The notes beneath the pieces were generated by a model. It did not search any database. It saw only the letters and a program-made list of their open reading frames with translations, and was not told the origin of the DNA. Shown here one piece after another: positions 17,305 through 26,243 of a DNA stretch of 64,000 bases. Position numbers and translations under genes: made by a program. Each line of letters starts with the position of its first letter. Position 1 is the first letter of the stretch. Origin of the DNA: Piscinibacter sp. (lineage in GTDB: Bacteria; Pseudomonadota; Gammaproteobacteria; Burkholderiales; Burkholderiaceae_C); the NCBI GenBank assembly GCA_016706565.1, contig JADJJI010000001.1, positions 248,001-312,000 on the forward strand. Direction: 5' to 3'.

Positions 17305-17931
17305 TCAGAGCCGCTGTGGCGCCTCTTCGCCGCGCTGCTGGGCCAGGCGCACGGCATCCAGGTCGGCCTCGGTGTCGACGTCGATCAGCACGCCCGGGTC
17401 GTCGACCTCGATGCCCACCGCGGGATACCGCGCCACCAGGCGGCGAGCCCCTTCGTCCCCGCGCAGGCCGGCCAGCTCCGAATACAACTCCGCCGAGAAC
17501 CCCACCGGATGGCCGCGCATGCCCTTGTGCTGCGCAAACACCACCGCATGGTGCGCGAGTTCGCGTGCCACCTCGAGCAGTGTCGAGGTGCGCACCATCG
17601 GCATGTCGCCGGGCAGCACCAGCCAGCCGCCGGCGTCCGGGCAGGCGCTCACGCCGGTGGCGATCGAGTAGCCCATGCCCAGGCCTTCGTGGCCCGGCGC
17701 GCCCACTTCCGGCAGCACGATCACGTCGCGCGCGGCGACGCTGCGCCGCGCGACTTCGGCGAGCGCCTCGGTGGTCACGGCGATCACGGGCAGCTGCGTG
17801 GCCACTGCGTGCCGAAGCGTGGTGGCCAGCACGGTCGCGCTGCCCAGCCGCTGGGCAAGCTTGTGATCGGCTCCGAGGAACCGGCTGCCCCTTCCTGCCG
17901 CCAACACGATCACCGCCGGTTGCGCATTCAT
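17305..17931 (-). CDS. MobA/MocA-like NTP transferase
   Basis: This 208-residue protein has the nucleotidyltransferase motif VLAAGRGSRFLGADHKL and the second conserved block LVLPGDMPMV with the metal-binding Asp. It resembles MocA (CTP:molybdopterin cytidylyltransferase) and related NTP transferases that serve xanthine-dehydrogenase-type molybdenum enzymes. No such enzyme is near, so the exact substrate is uncertain. The ATG at 17931 is chosen because MNAQPAVIVLAAG is the expected start; upstream codons lie in an intergenic hairpin region. Confidence 0.75.
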   Translation of the reverse strand: MNAQPAVIVLAAGRGSRFLGADHKLAQRLGSATVLATTLRHAVATQLPVIAVTTEALAEVARRSVAARDVIVLPEVGAPGHEGLGMGYSIATGVSACPDAGGWLVLPGDMPMVRTSTLLEVARELAHHAVVFAQHKGMRGHPVGFSAELYSELAGLRGDEGARRLVARYPAVGIEVDDPGVLIDVDTEADLDAVRLAQQRGEEAPQRL

Positions 17932-17961
17932 GCGCTGCCCCTGTTCTTGTTCGTTGTCGAT

Positions 17962-17982
17962 GGCACGAGCAGGTCTCGTGCC
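17962..17982. repeat. 8-bp perfect inverted repeat upstream of the mocA-like gene
   Basis: GGCACGAG (17962-17969) and CTCGTGCC (17975-17982) pair perfectly around CAGGT. There is no T-run, so it is not a clear terminator; it lies 31 bp upstream of the minus-strand gene and could be an operator or leader hairpin. Confidence 0.4.
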
Positions 17983-18125
17983 CTGGAAACAGAATGGGAT
18001 CCGCACCTCGAATCAGGTAGTGGGACGTATACCTAAGGCCTTCCCCGTAAGCAGATTTGCCTAGCAATGTCTGTCAGGCGGGTAGACCCTGATCGGCCGG
18101 GCCTCATCTCTATACTCGATGCATC

Positions 18126-18773
18126 ATGAGCGACCCATCCCGCGTCATTGCCGACCTGCGCAAGAGCTACGAACGCGGCGAACTCGACGAGTCCGCCAGC
18201 CATGCCGACCCGCTGCAGCAGTTCGAGCTGTGGATGCAGCAGGCGCTGAGCGCCGAACTGCCCGAACCGAACGCGATGACCGTGGCCACCGTCGGCGCCG
18301 ACGGCCGTCCGTCGACGCGCGTGGTGCTCATCAAGGGCTACGACGCGCGCGGCATCGTCTGGTTCACCAACTACGACAGCCGCAAGGGCCGCGAGCTCGC
18401 CGGCCACCCCTATGCGGCGCTGCAGTTCCACTGGGTCGAACTCGAGCGGGTGGTGCGCATCGAGGGCCGCGTCGAGAAGGTCGATGCCGCCGAATCCGAT
18501 GCCTACTTCAAGACGCGCCCGCTGGATTCGCGCATCGGTGCCTGGGCCTCGCCGCAAAGCCAGGTGATCGAGTCACGCACCGTGCTGGTGGCCAACGCGG
18601 CGCGTTATGGCGCGCAGTTCCTGCTCAACCCGCCCCGCCCGCCGCACTGGGGCGGTTACCGGCTGGTTCCGGACCGCTGGGAGTTCTGGCAGGGCCGCAA
18701 GTCGCGCCTGCACGACCGCCTGCGTTACCGCCAGGACGCCGGCCGGTGGGTGCGCGAGCGCCTGGCCCCCTGA
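18126..18773 (+). CDS. pdxH: Pyridoxamine/pyridoxine 5'-phosphate oxidase
   Basis: This 215-residue flavoprotein makes pyridoxal 5'-phosphate, the last step of vitamin B6 synthesis and salvage. Motifs are [23 protein letters not shown] (FMN site), [13 protein letters not shown], and the C-terminal [13 protein letters not shown]...[13 protein letters not shown] close, here WVRERLAP. Length matches E. coli PdxH (218). A TATACT box lies just before the start, and the ATG is only about 10 nt downstream, suggesting a very short leader. Confidence 0.95.
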   Translation: MSDPSRVIADLRKSYERGELDESASHADPLQQFELWMQQALSAELPEPNAMTVATVGADGRPSTRVVLIKGYDARGIVWFTNYDSRKGRELAGHPYAALQFHWVELERVVRIEGRVEKVDAAESDAYFKTRPLDSRIGAWASPQSQVIESRTVLVANAARYGAQFLLNPPRPPHWGGYRLVPDRWEFWQGRKSRLHDRLRYRQDAGRWVRERLAP

Positions 18774-18798
18774 CGCTCGCGCAGCACCTCGCCCTCGA

Positions 18799-20831
18799 CT
18801 AGAAACTCGCTCGCAGACCGAGCTTCAACGAGCGCCCGGGCAACGGCGCGAGATCGCGCACGGTCGGGATGGTCGACGCGTTGTAGGCCAGCGTGTCGGT
18901 CGCGTTGGCCAGCTTCACGAAGGCCAGCGCGTCGCCGCCGCCCAGTGCGAAACGCCGCGACAGCGCCAGGTTGAGCAGGTCGTGGCTGGGCGTGGCCACG
19001 TCGGTGGCCGCCACGCGGCCCTGGCGTGAGGCATGGTCGAGCTCCACGCTGGCCGTCCACGGCCCGGTCATCGCGTCGAGACCGATCCGCACCCGGGCCG
19101 GTGCGATGCGCGGCAGCGGCTCGCCGCCGCTGAGGTCGTCGGCACGCACGAGATCGAGCTGACCCGACAGGTCGAACGACCAGGCCCCGGCCTCGAAACG
19201 GTGCTTCGCCTGCGCCTCGATGCCGCGCAAGCGCGCGCGCACCGATCGGAACACGTACTCCGGCACGGCCTCCACCGAGCCGTCTTCGGCCACCACGTCG
19301 ACCGTGGCGCCGGTGGCCGCGAGGTTGATGAAGCGCGAGAAGCGCGCCTCGAAGACGCCCACGCGCATCGAGCTGTGGCCTGCGGCCCATTGCAGCGCCG
19401 CGTCGAGATTGCGCCCCCGCTCGGCACCGAGGCTCGGCATCGCCGCGCTCGAAGGCACCGGTGGCCGCATGCACGCCGTTGGCATAGAGCTCGAACGAGG
19501 TCGGCGCACGTTCGGTGCTGGCCAGCGTGGTCGCGAGGCTCCACCCCGGCGCGAACCTCCAGACGTTGGCCAGCGAGACGCTGCGCAGCGAGAAGCTGCG
19601 CTGGGCCGGCGCGCCGAACTGCGCAGCGGCCGGGTCGGCGTCACCGGCGGAGTCGACACGTGCATGCTCCAGCCGCACGCCTGCGCTCAGCGTGCCGAGC
19701 GGCCAGGCCGTCTCTTCGAGCACGAAGACACCCTGCTTGCGCGTCGTCGTGCCCGGCACGAAGGCCTCGGCGCCGAGCGCGGCGAAATCGCTGCGCTCGA
19801 ACTGGGCGCCCAGCACGCCGCGAACGCCGCCGATGGCCGCGTGCTCTGCCTCGATGCGCGCCTCGGTGCCGCGTGTCGAGAAGGTGGTGCCGACCTCTCC
19901 CGTGCCTTCGATCTCGCGGTGCGCGTAGACCGTGCGGCCGAGTTGCGCGCGCAGCGTGCGCAGCGGCCCGCCGAGTTCACGCCATTCGCCGGCCAGCGCC
20001 AGGTGCTCGCGCTGCATGCGGATGATCACGTCGGGTTCGGCGACGATGCCGTAGCGGCTGTCGTAGCTGTCGACCGCGGCACCGAGGTAGCTCGTGGGCG
20101 TCGTGAAGGACGCGCCGAACGCGCCACCGCTGGCGCGCGAGGCCGAGTTGCGCACGCGGCTCGATTCGGGCAGTGCCGCGCCGTCTTCCACCGGGGTGAA
20201 GCGGGGCACGCGCAGGTCCGCGGTCTGGCGGCCGAAGGCATCGGCATGCAGCGCCCAGCGACCGTCGCCCGTCTCCAGCAGCGCTGCGGCGGATCGTTCG
20301 CGCTCGGCGCCGCCCAGTCGCAACTCGGCAGCGCCCGTCGGGCGCCTTCAGCGGCGACTTCGGGATGCGGTTGTCCAGCGCGTTGACCACGCCGCCGACG
20401 GCGCTGCCGCCGTACAGCAGCGCCGCCGGGCCGCGCAGCACCTCGATGCGCTCGATGACCAGCGGGTCGATCGGCACGGCGTGGTCGAAGCTCAGGCTCG
20501 ACGCATCGAAGGACGCGCCGGCGTTGCCGAGGATGCGCACGCGGTCGCCGTCCAGGCCGCGGATCACCGGCCGGTTGGCGTTCGGGCCGAAGTAGGTCGA
20601 CGAGACGCCGGGCTGGCCGGCCAGCGTGTCGCCGAGCGAGGTGCCGCGCTTGAGCACGAGGGCATCGCCCGACAGCACGGAGACCGGTGCCGCCAGGTCG
20701 TCGGAGCGCAGCGGGTTGCCGGTGACGACGACCGTGTCCAGTTGGGTGACCTGGGCCGCCACGGGCAGGCCCAGGGAAGCTATCGCGCAGGCGAGCGCGG
20801 TGCGCCGATGGCGCGAGAGGAGATTCGACAT
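18799..20831 (-). pseudogene. ZnuD-like TonB-dependent receptor, interrupted by two +1 frameshifts
   Basis: Three reading frames joined in order give one complete receptor of about 677 residues. The start (20831) has a signal peptide, VTQLDTVVVTGNPLRSDDL, and a plug with GVSSTYFGPNANRPVIRGLDGDR and PAALLYGGSAVGGVVN, which resemble ZnuD-type zinc receptors. An extra C in the minus-strand CCC at 20340-20342 shifts the frame after KSPLKAP; removing it restores APTGAAELRLGG. A second extra base at 19435-19438 shifts it after FERGD; removing it restores DPSLGAERGRNLD. The barrel then runs to a final Phe (GLRASF), as intact receptors do. Both lesions are single-base insertions, so sequencing error is as likely as real decay. 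It follows the His-rich DUF2946 gene. Confidence 0.8.
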
Positions 20832-20941
20832 GAGAGGGTTCCATCACGATGAAGAGCCGCGCGGCGCGAGGCGATGCGCCGCAGGCCGGTCCGCGCATGG
20901 CGGGCCGGCGCACTGGAGACCGCTCGAAAGCGGCCGGGTCT

Positions 20942-21298
20942 TCAGGCCGTGAAAGGAGGCCCGCGGGCGAGGAAGCCCGCGGCCTGCGGCGCGTGCCGGC
21001 CGCTGCGCAGGATGACGTCGACGCACACCTGCGTCGTGTCGCGCAGGGCCAGCACCGGCACGCCGCAGGCAACGTCGGCATGGGCCAGCTGGTCGTAGAG
21101 GCGGCAGCTCGCCTCGTCGTCGTGATCGCCGAACAGGTCGCCGGCCGCATCGTGGTCCGCGGCGGCCGCCACCTGCGGGGCATGCCCGCCGCCGTGCACC
21201 ACCGCGTGCACCAGGCCGAGGGCCTGGAGCAGCAGCATCAGCGCCGCCAGCAGGGGCAGCGCGACGCGGCGTACGGTGACAGAGGAGCGGATCAGCAC
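20942..21298 (-). CDS. DUF2946 family His-rich exported protein
   Basis: This 118-residue protein has a hydrophobic leader (about residues 10-32), a histidine/aspartate-rich middle (HGGGHAPQ, DHDAAGDLFGDHDDE) and the C-terminal FLARGPP that marks DUF2946. Members are commonly encoded beside TonB receptors for metals and probably bind metal in the periplasm. The start is a GTG at 21298 (MLIRSSV). It lies 110 bp upstream of the ZnuD-like receptor on the same strand and is probably its operon partner. Its promoter region is the damaged G/C tract. Confidence 0.72.
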   Translation of the reverse strand: MLIRSSVTVRRVALPLLAALMLLLQALGLVHAVVHGGGHAPQVAAAADHDAAGDLFGDHDDEASCRLYDQLAHADVACGVPVLALRDTTQVCVDVILRSGRHAPQAAGFLARGPPFTA

Positions 21299-21323
21299 CC
21301 GCGCAGTCTAACGGCGCGGGCCA

Positions 21324-21399
21324 TCACCCTTCGCGCACGAGCCGGGCGAAGGTCTTGCGGAATTTCTCCACCTTCGGCGCGACGACGAAGGCACAGCAC
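21324..21399 (-). pseudogene. C-terminal remnant of an unidentified gene
   Basis: On the minus strand a normal-looking protein end, CAFVVAPKVEKFRKTFARL followed by VREG and a stop at 21324, emerges directly from the homopolymer-rich G/C tract. The upstream residues are only Pro/Gly/Arg repeats, so the rest of the gene is missing or misread. I do not recognise the family from 23 residues. It points to a real gene that once lay between the two TonB receptors. Confidence 0.4.
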
Positions 21400-21770
21400 C
21401 CCGGCCGGGGGGGCGGGGGGAGGGGGCGTTCCTGGGGGCGCGGGCGGGCGGGCGGGGGGGGCGGCCCGGGGCCCGGCGCGCCGCCGGGCGGGGCGCCCCG
21501 CGGCCCTCCCCCCCCGCCCCCCCCCCCCGCGCCGGGGCCCCCGGCGGCGGGGGGCGGGGGGGGAGCGGCCCGCGCGGTCCCCCGCGCCGGGGGCGTGGGC
21601 CCGGGGGGTCCGGGGGGGGGGGGCCGGGCCCCCCGGGGAGGGCCCCCCGCCCCCCGCGGGGGGCCCGGCCGCGGGGGCCCCGCCGGGCCGGCCCCGGGGC
21701 GGGCGGCCGGGGGGGCGGCGGGGCCCCGGGCTGGCCGGGGGGGGCGGCCGCGGCCGGGCCCGACGCGACC
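21400..21770. other. Near-pure G/C homopolymer tract, probable assembly artefact
   Basis: This tract is almost entirely G and C, with runs up to about twelve of one base, and carries long apparent reading frames on both strands coding only Gly, Pro, Arg and Ala. Nothing in it resembles a gene, operator or terminator. The sequence on both sides (the remnant at 21324-21399 and the stretch 21771-21874) is of normal complexity, and the latter holds no feature I can name. Low-quality sequence or a misassembled gap is the best explanation. Confidence 0.7.
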
Positions 21771-21874
21771 AGTGCGCCGCCACCCCGCACCCTCACACCC
21801 GAGCCCCCCCCAGGGTGGGAGAACCCGACATGGTGAAAACCTCCGCAGGCTCAGTCGCGCCTGCGCAGCCCACC

Positions 21875-23992
21875 TTACCTGAACTCGTGCTTCGCCGTCA
21901 GCGCGAGCATCCAGTTGCGCGGCAGCGCCGGCTCGAAGAAGCGGCTGTTGGCGTCGTTGACGATCACCGAGCCGGCGTAGGTCTTGTCGGTGGCGTTCTC
22001 CAGCCGCAGCAGCTGGCTGAAGGTCCAGCCGCCGGCCTTCTGGGCAAAGCCCAGCCGCAGGTTCATCACTGTCGCACTCGGTGCGGCGTCGGTGTTGGCA
22101 TCGTTGACGTACAGATTGCCGGTGTGCACCACCTCGATGCCGCTGTTGAAGCCGCCCCAGGCGCCCTTCGGCGTCCAGGCCAGTTCGACGAAGGCGCTTC
22201 GCTCGGGCGTGCCGGGCAGGCGGTTGCCCGCCGGCACGGTGACCGCGGTGGCGCCGCTGCCGCTGACAAACTGGTCGGCGAAACGCGCGCGCAGCGCCGA
22301 CAGGCTCAGCGTGGCGCGCAGGCTGTCGCTCATCTGACCGAGGTACTGGAACTCGGCGCCTCGCCGTGTGGTGCGCCCGGCGTTCTTGAAGGTCGTGCGG
22401 CCGCCGGCGTTGGTGTCGACGACGATCTCGTTGCGCGTGGCGATATCGAACACCGCCAGGTCCAGGCGGTGGCCGGCGGCGATCTTCCACTTCATGCCGA
22501 CCTCGGCATGGCGGCTCTTCGATGCCTGGAGGTCGAAGTTCAGGCCCGAGGCCGGCGCCGGCCGGTAGGACAGCTCGGTGAAGGTCGGCGTCTCGAATCC
22601 CTGGCCGGCATTGGCATACAGGTTCAGCGACTCGGCGGCTCGCCAGCTCAGCCCGATCACCGGGTTGGTGGCGCTGTAGCTGATGCTGCCGCTGTCGTCG
22701 CCGTTGTCCGGCGTGCCCGGCTGGATGTACAGATCGCGGGTCTGGAACTCCACGCGGCTGGCGCGCACGCCGCCGGTGGCGGTGAAGCCGGGCGTGAGGT
22801 CCCAGGCGGCCTGCGCGTAGGCGTCGCGGCCGTCGACCGAATTGCGCTCGTCGCGCCTGAGTGCGCCCTGCACGCCGCCGGTGTTCAGGTAGCCCTGGCG
22901 GTCTTCCTTCATGCGGTCGTACTCGACGCCGCCGGTCAGGCGCAGCGCGCGCCCGCCGTCGAGGCGGATGGCATGCGACAGCTGCACGCCGCCGCCCATG
23001 TAGCTGCGCGCGAAGGACACGATGCCGCCGCTGCCGGTGTTGGAGGTCTGCGCCGGCGCCGTGGGCGGCACCGACAGCGCGTTGTCGAGGTCGCGATAGC
23101 CGACGTACAGCCGCGTGCTCAGCGTCGTCGCTTCGCTCAGGCGGCGCTCGTAGACGGTACCGAGCTGGCTCTGGCTGACCACCTTGCGCGCGTCCTGCGA
23201 CTTGACCACGGCCACCGCCTGCTCGGGGTTGGCCTCCCACTGCGCGCGCGTCAGGCCGCCCGGGTCGAGCGAGAGCGGCTGGTCGAAGGAGTTGGCCACC
23301 AGGCTGATCGTCGAATCCTTGTCGATCACGTGGTCCCACTTGGCATTGAGCTGCGTGCGCAACGCATCGCTGTGCTCGCGGTAGCCGTTGGTGGCGTAAC
23401 GCGCCGCGTCGAGCACCACGCTGTCGCGCTCGCTGTTCTGGCCGAACTTGACGCCGAACTTCGTCTGCCCATAGGGCCCCATGCCGACGCTGGTGCTGAC
23501 GGTGGGCACGGTCGCGTCGGTGCCGGTGAACACCTGCACCACGCCGCCGGCGGCGTTGCCGTACAGCTGCGCCAGCGGGCCGCGCAGCACCTCGATGCGC
23601 TGCGCCGAGCCGAGCGCGATGGTCGAGGCCTGCCCCTGCCCGTCGGGCATGGTGGCAGGGATGCCGTCGACGATCAGGCGCACGCCGCGGATGCCGAAGG
23701 TCGAGCGCGAGCCGAAGCCGCGGATCGACAGCTGCAGGTCCTGCGCATAGTTCTGCCGGTTGAGCACGCTGATGCCGGGCACGCGGTTCAGCGCCTCGGA
23801 CAGGTTGACCTGGAAGCCGCCGTTGTCGATCACGTCGCGCGTGACGGCGCTGATGGCCGCAGGCGCGTCGAAGGTGGTCTGGCGGGTGCGCTCGGCGGTG
23901 ATGACGACGGGATCGAGCTCGACTTGCGCCAGGGCGGGAAAGGCGGCGGCCAGGGCGAGGGCCAGGGTGGACAACGGCAGCGTCTTGTTCAT
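21875..23992 (-). CDS. PqqU/YncD-like TonB-dependent receptor
   Basis: This 705-residue receptor has a signal peptide (MNKTLPLSTLALALAAAFPALA), a TonB-box region VELDPVVITAERTR, and a plug with LQLSIRGFGSRSTFGIRGVR, VDGIPATMPDGQGQ and RIEVLRGPLAQLYGNAAGG. These blocks are characteristic of the YncD (PqqU) branch, whose E. coli member imports the cofactor PQQ. The barrel ends in KHEFR. A GTG 24 bp upstream is an alternative start, but the ATG at 23992 opens the signal peptide. Upstream on the same strand are a cytochrome c and a PQQ-type sugar dehydrogenase, which suits a PQQ receptor. Iron-siderophore uptake remains possible. Confidence 0.78.
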   Translation of the reverse strand: MNKTLPLSTLALALAAAFPALAQVELDPVVITAERTRQTTFDAPAAISAVTRDVIDNGGFQVNLSEALNRVPGISVLNRQNYAQDLQLSIRGFGSRSTFGIRGVRLIVDGIPATMPDGQGQASTIALGSAQRIEVLRGPLAQLYGNAAGGVVQVFTGTDATVPTVSTSVGMGPYGQTKFGVKFGQNSERDSVVLDAARYATNGYREHSDALRTQLNAKWDHVIDKDSTISLVANSFDQPLSLDPGGLTRAQWEANPEQAVAVVKSQDARKVVSQSQLGTVYERRLSEATTLSTRLYVGYRDLDNALSVPPTAPAQTSNTGSGGIVSFARSYMGGGVQLSHAIRLDGGRALRLTGGVEYDRMKEDRQGYLNTGGVQGALRRDERNSVDGRDAYAQAAWDLTPGFTATGGVRASRVEFQTRDLYIQPGTPDNGDDSGSISYSATNPVIGLSWRAAESLNLYANAGQGFETPTFTELSYRPAPASGLNFDLQASKSRHAEVGMKWKIAAGHRLDLAVFDIATRNEIVVDTNAGGRTTFKNAGRTTRRGAEFQYLGQMSDSLRATLSLSALRARFADQFVSGSGATAVTVPAGNRLPGTPERSAFVELAWTPKGAWGGFNSGIEVVHTGNLYVNDANTDAAPSATVMNLRLGFAQKAGGWTFSQLLRLENATDKTYAGSVIVNDANSRFFEPALPRNWMLALTAKHEFR

Positions 23993-24101
23993 GTTCTGGG
24001 GGTGAGAGAAAGGCACGGCGCACCGGGGCCCGGCGCGCGCAGCGAGGCTACGCGAACGCCTGGCGCGCCGCGACGGGGTTTGCAGTTAGAGATTTTCTGG
24101 A

Positions 24102-24126
24102 GGTGCGCGCCGTCCCGGCGCGCACC
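24102..24126 (-). terminator. 11-bp perfect hairpin after the cytochrome c gene
   Basis: GGTGCGCGCCG and CGGCGCGCACC pair without mismatch around a 3-nt loop, starting 9 bp beyond the cytochrome c stop. On the minus strand it is followed by TCCAGAAAATC and not a T-run, so it may be a weak terminator or an mRNA 3'-end stabiliser separating the dehydrogenase genes from the receptor. Confidence 0.5.
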
Positions 24127-24135
24127 TGCCGAAGG

Positions 24136-24456
24136 TCAAGGCGCGGTGGCCGTGACCTTGATCGAGTTGAACCACGCGGCGACGTTGTCGATGTCCTCGT
24201 CGCTGAGCGACTTGGCGATGACGTTCATCACCTCGTGCTGGCGCTTGCCGGTGCGGAAGGCCCGCAGCTGCCGGACGATGTAGCCCTCGGGCTCGCCCGC
24301 GAGATTGGGGGTCTCCGGGGCGGCCGCGATGCCCATCGGCCCGTGGCAGACGGCGCACATCTGCGCCTTCTGCCGGCCAGCCGCGGCGTCGCCGGCCAGC
24401 GCCGCGCCGGGCAGCGCGGCGGCCAGCGTCAGGGCAAGGATCTGCCCTCGCCTCAC
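24136..24456 (-). CDS. Periplasmic class I cytochrome c
   Basis: This 106-residue protein has a signal peptide ending near ALAGD, a single haem motif CAVCH, and a downstream Met in HEVMNVIAKS as likely sixth ligand; the last helix has DIDNVAAWF, typical of class I cytochromes c. The start is the GTG at 24456, overlapping the stop of the dehydrogenase gene by 4 bp (GTGA). Coupling to a PQQ-type dehydrogenase suggests it takes electrons from that enzyme and passes them to the respiratory chain. Confidence 0.85.
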   Translation of the reverse strand: MRRGQILALTLAAALPGAALAGDAAAGRQKAQMCAVCHGPMGIAAAPETPNLAGEPEGYIVRQLRAFRTGKRQHEVMNVIAKSLSDEDIDNVAAWFNSIKVTATAP

Positions 24457-25742
24457 GGTGCGCTGTAGGTGATGCGGTAGATCGCGCCGACATAGTCGTC
24501 GGACACGAGCAGCGAACCGTCCTTCATCACCGCCACGTCGACCGGGCGGCCGCGGTAGATGCCGGTCTCGCTGTCGAGCCAGCCTTCGGCGAAGACGGTG
24601 CTCTTGTCCGCCGAGCCGTCCGCCTTGAGCGAGACGAAGTTCACCAGGCCGCCGCTGGCCTTGGTGCGGTTCCACGAGCCGTGCGAGGCCACGAAGACGC
24701 CGCCCTGGTACTGCGCCGGGAACATCTTGCCGGTGTAGAAGGTCATGCCGAGCTGCGCCTGGTGCGCGGGGAACTCGACTTGCGGCTTGGTCCAGGCGGC
24801 CGGTGCCTTCATGTCCTTCAGGTCGGGCGCGGCGGCCGTGCCGGCGATCTGCGTCGCGTTGCCGTGGATGAACGGGTAGCCGAAGTGCTCGCCGCCCGCC
24901 TTGGTGATGCGGTTGAGCTCGCCGGGCGGCGTGTCGTCGCCCATGCCGTCGGTCTGGTTGTCGGTGAACCAGACGGTCTTGTCCTTCGGGTTGATGTCCA
25001 TGCCCACCGAGTTGCGCACGCCGCGCGCCACCACCTCGCGCCCGCTGCCGTCGAAGGCGTTCAGGCGGACCATGCCGCCGATGCCCAGCTGCTCGTACAT
25101 CGCCACCTTGTCGCGCGGCTGCACGTTGTACGGCTGGCCCAGGGTGACGTAGAGCTTGCCGTCGTCGCTGACGCGGCAGGTGCGCGCGCCGTGGTTGTAC
25201 GACTCCTCCTCGGGCGGCACCAGCTTGCCCTGCGGCACGACCTCGATCACGGCGACGTCCGGGCCTTCGTAGAAGAACTCGGCGGCCGGGAAGTTCAGCA
25301 CGCGGTTGTGCTCGGCGACGATCAGGAAGCCGTCCTTGGTCCAGCACACGCCGTTCGGGTTGGTGAACTTCAGGCTGGGCGCGAAGGACTTGACTTCGTC
25401 GGCCACGCCGTCGCTGTTGCGGTCGGTGACGGCCCAGACGGTGGTCTTGCGCGTGCCGACGAACAGCATGTTGGTCGACGGGGCGATGGCCATGTGGCGG
25501 GCGTCCGGCACGACCGCGAACAGGTCGATCTTGAACCCCGGCGGCAGCTTCACGCGCTTGAGGTTCTCGCGGATCGCCGCTGCGTTCTTGCCTTCCTGCG
25601 GCACGACGGGGATGTTCAGGTCGGTGGTCGCGACCTTCATCTGCTTGAGCTTCTCGATGTTCTGCTGCGCCTGCACCGGCAGGCTGAGCATGGCGGCGCA
25701 GGCGATGCCTGCCAGCACGAAGGAACTGGACGTCTTCTTCAA
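24453..25742 (-). CDS. PQQ-type sorbosone/aldose dehydrogenase family protein
   Basis: This protein of about 429 residues has a signal peptide (LKKTSSSFVLAGIACAAML...) and a beta-propeller with LPPGFKIDLFAVVPDARHMAIAP, NPNGVCWTKDGFL, ARGVRNSVGMDINP, VWFTDNQTDGMGDDTPPGEL and VFVASHGSWNRTK, the pattern of the soluble PQQ-dependent sugar/sorbosone dehydrogenase family. It would oxidise a sugar or aldehyde in the periplasm. I choose the TTG at 25742 because AGGAG lies 7 nt upstream and the signal peptide begins there; an ATG at 25862 would add a non-conserved stretch overlapping the glyoxalase gene. PQQ dependence is inferred from family and context. Confidence 0.78.
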   Translation of the reverse strand: MKKTSSSFVLAGIACAAMLSLPVQAQQNIEKLKQMKVATTDLNIPVVPQEGKNAAAIRENLKRVKLPPGFKIDLFAVVPDARHMAIAPSTNMLFVGTRKTTVWAVTDRNSDGVADEVKSFAPSLKFTNPNGVCWTKDGFLIVAEHNRVLNFPAAEFFYEGPDVAVIEVVPQGKLVPPEEESYNHGARTCRVSDDGKLYVTLGQPYNVQPRDKVAMYEQLGIGGMVRLNAFDGSGREVVARGVRNSVGMDINPKDKTVWFTDNQTDGMGDDTPPGELNRITKAGGEHFGYPFIHGNATQIAGTAAAPDLKDMKAPAAWTKPQVEFPAHQAQLGMTFYTGKMFPAQYQGGVFVASHGSWNRTKASGGLVNFVSLKADGSADKSTVFAEGWLDSETGIYRGRPVDVAVMKDGSLLVSDDYVGAIYRITYSAP

Positions 25743-25815
25743 GGGTTGTCTCCTGTGGGCGTGTTGTGGGACTGCTTGCGCGGCCGTCGCCTCCTGTGGC
25801 CGCTGCACCTCTAAT

Positions 25816-26211
25816 CTACTGGTAATGGCCGTGCCGTTCCAGCAGTTCGATCTTGTACCCATCGGGATCCTGGATAAAGCAGAAGCGCGCGAGCAATTCG
25901 TCGCCGCGCTTGAACTCCTTCACCGGCGCGGGCTCATAGCCCTTGGCCAGCAACGCGGCATGCGCGGCGGCGACATCGGGCACGACAACGCCGACGTGGC
26001 CGTAGCCGGTGCCGTGCGTGTAGGCCTCGGTGCGGCCCTTGTTGAGCGTCAGCTCGATCTCGACGTCGTTCTCCGCGTTGCGCAGATAGACGAGCGCGAA
26101 GTCGGGAAAGTCGAGCCGGTGCGACTCGTGCAGGTCGAGCACGTCGGCGTAGAACTTCATCGACTTCTCGAGATCCAGAACGCGGATCATGGAATGGATC
26201 ACCTTCGCCAT
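25816..26211 (-). CDS. Glyoxalase I-like VOC protein (lactoylglutathione lyase family)
   Basis: This 131-residue protein has the two beta-alpha-beta-beta-beta units of the VOC fold. Expected metal ligands are H6 in VIHSMIRV, Glu in VEIELTLN, His in GYGHVGV and Glu in YKIELLE. The length and sequence match lactoylglutathione lyase (GloA, 135 residues), which detoxifies methylglyoxal with glutathione. Its place among sugar dehydrogenase genes suggests handling of dicarbonyl by-products, but a dedicated substrate is possible. Confidence 0.85.
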   Translation of the reverse strand: MAKVIHSMIRVLDLEKSMKFYADVLDLHESHRLDFPDFALVYLRNAENDVEIELTLNKGRTEAYTHGTGYGHVGVVVPDVAAAHAALLAKGYEPAPVKEFKRGDELLARFCFIQDPDGYKIELLERHGHYQ

Positions 26212-26243
26212 GCGAACTCCGTGGAAAGAGGCGAGTGGAACAG

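Noticed and set aside
21308..21882. Long open frames on both strands in the G/C tract
   Set aside because: They encode only Gly/Pro/Arg/Ala and exist because the tract lacks A and T needed for stop codons.
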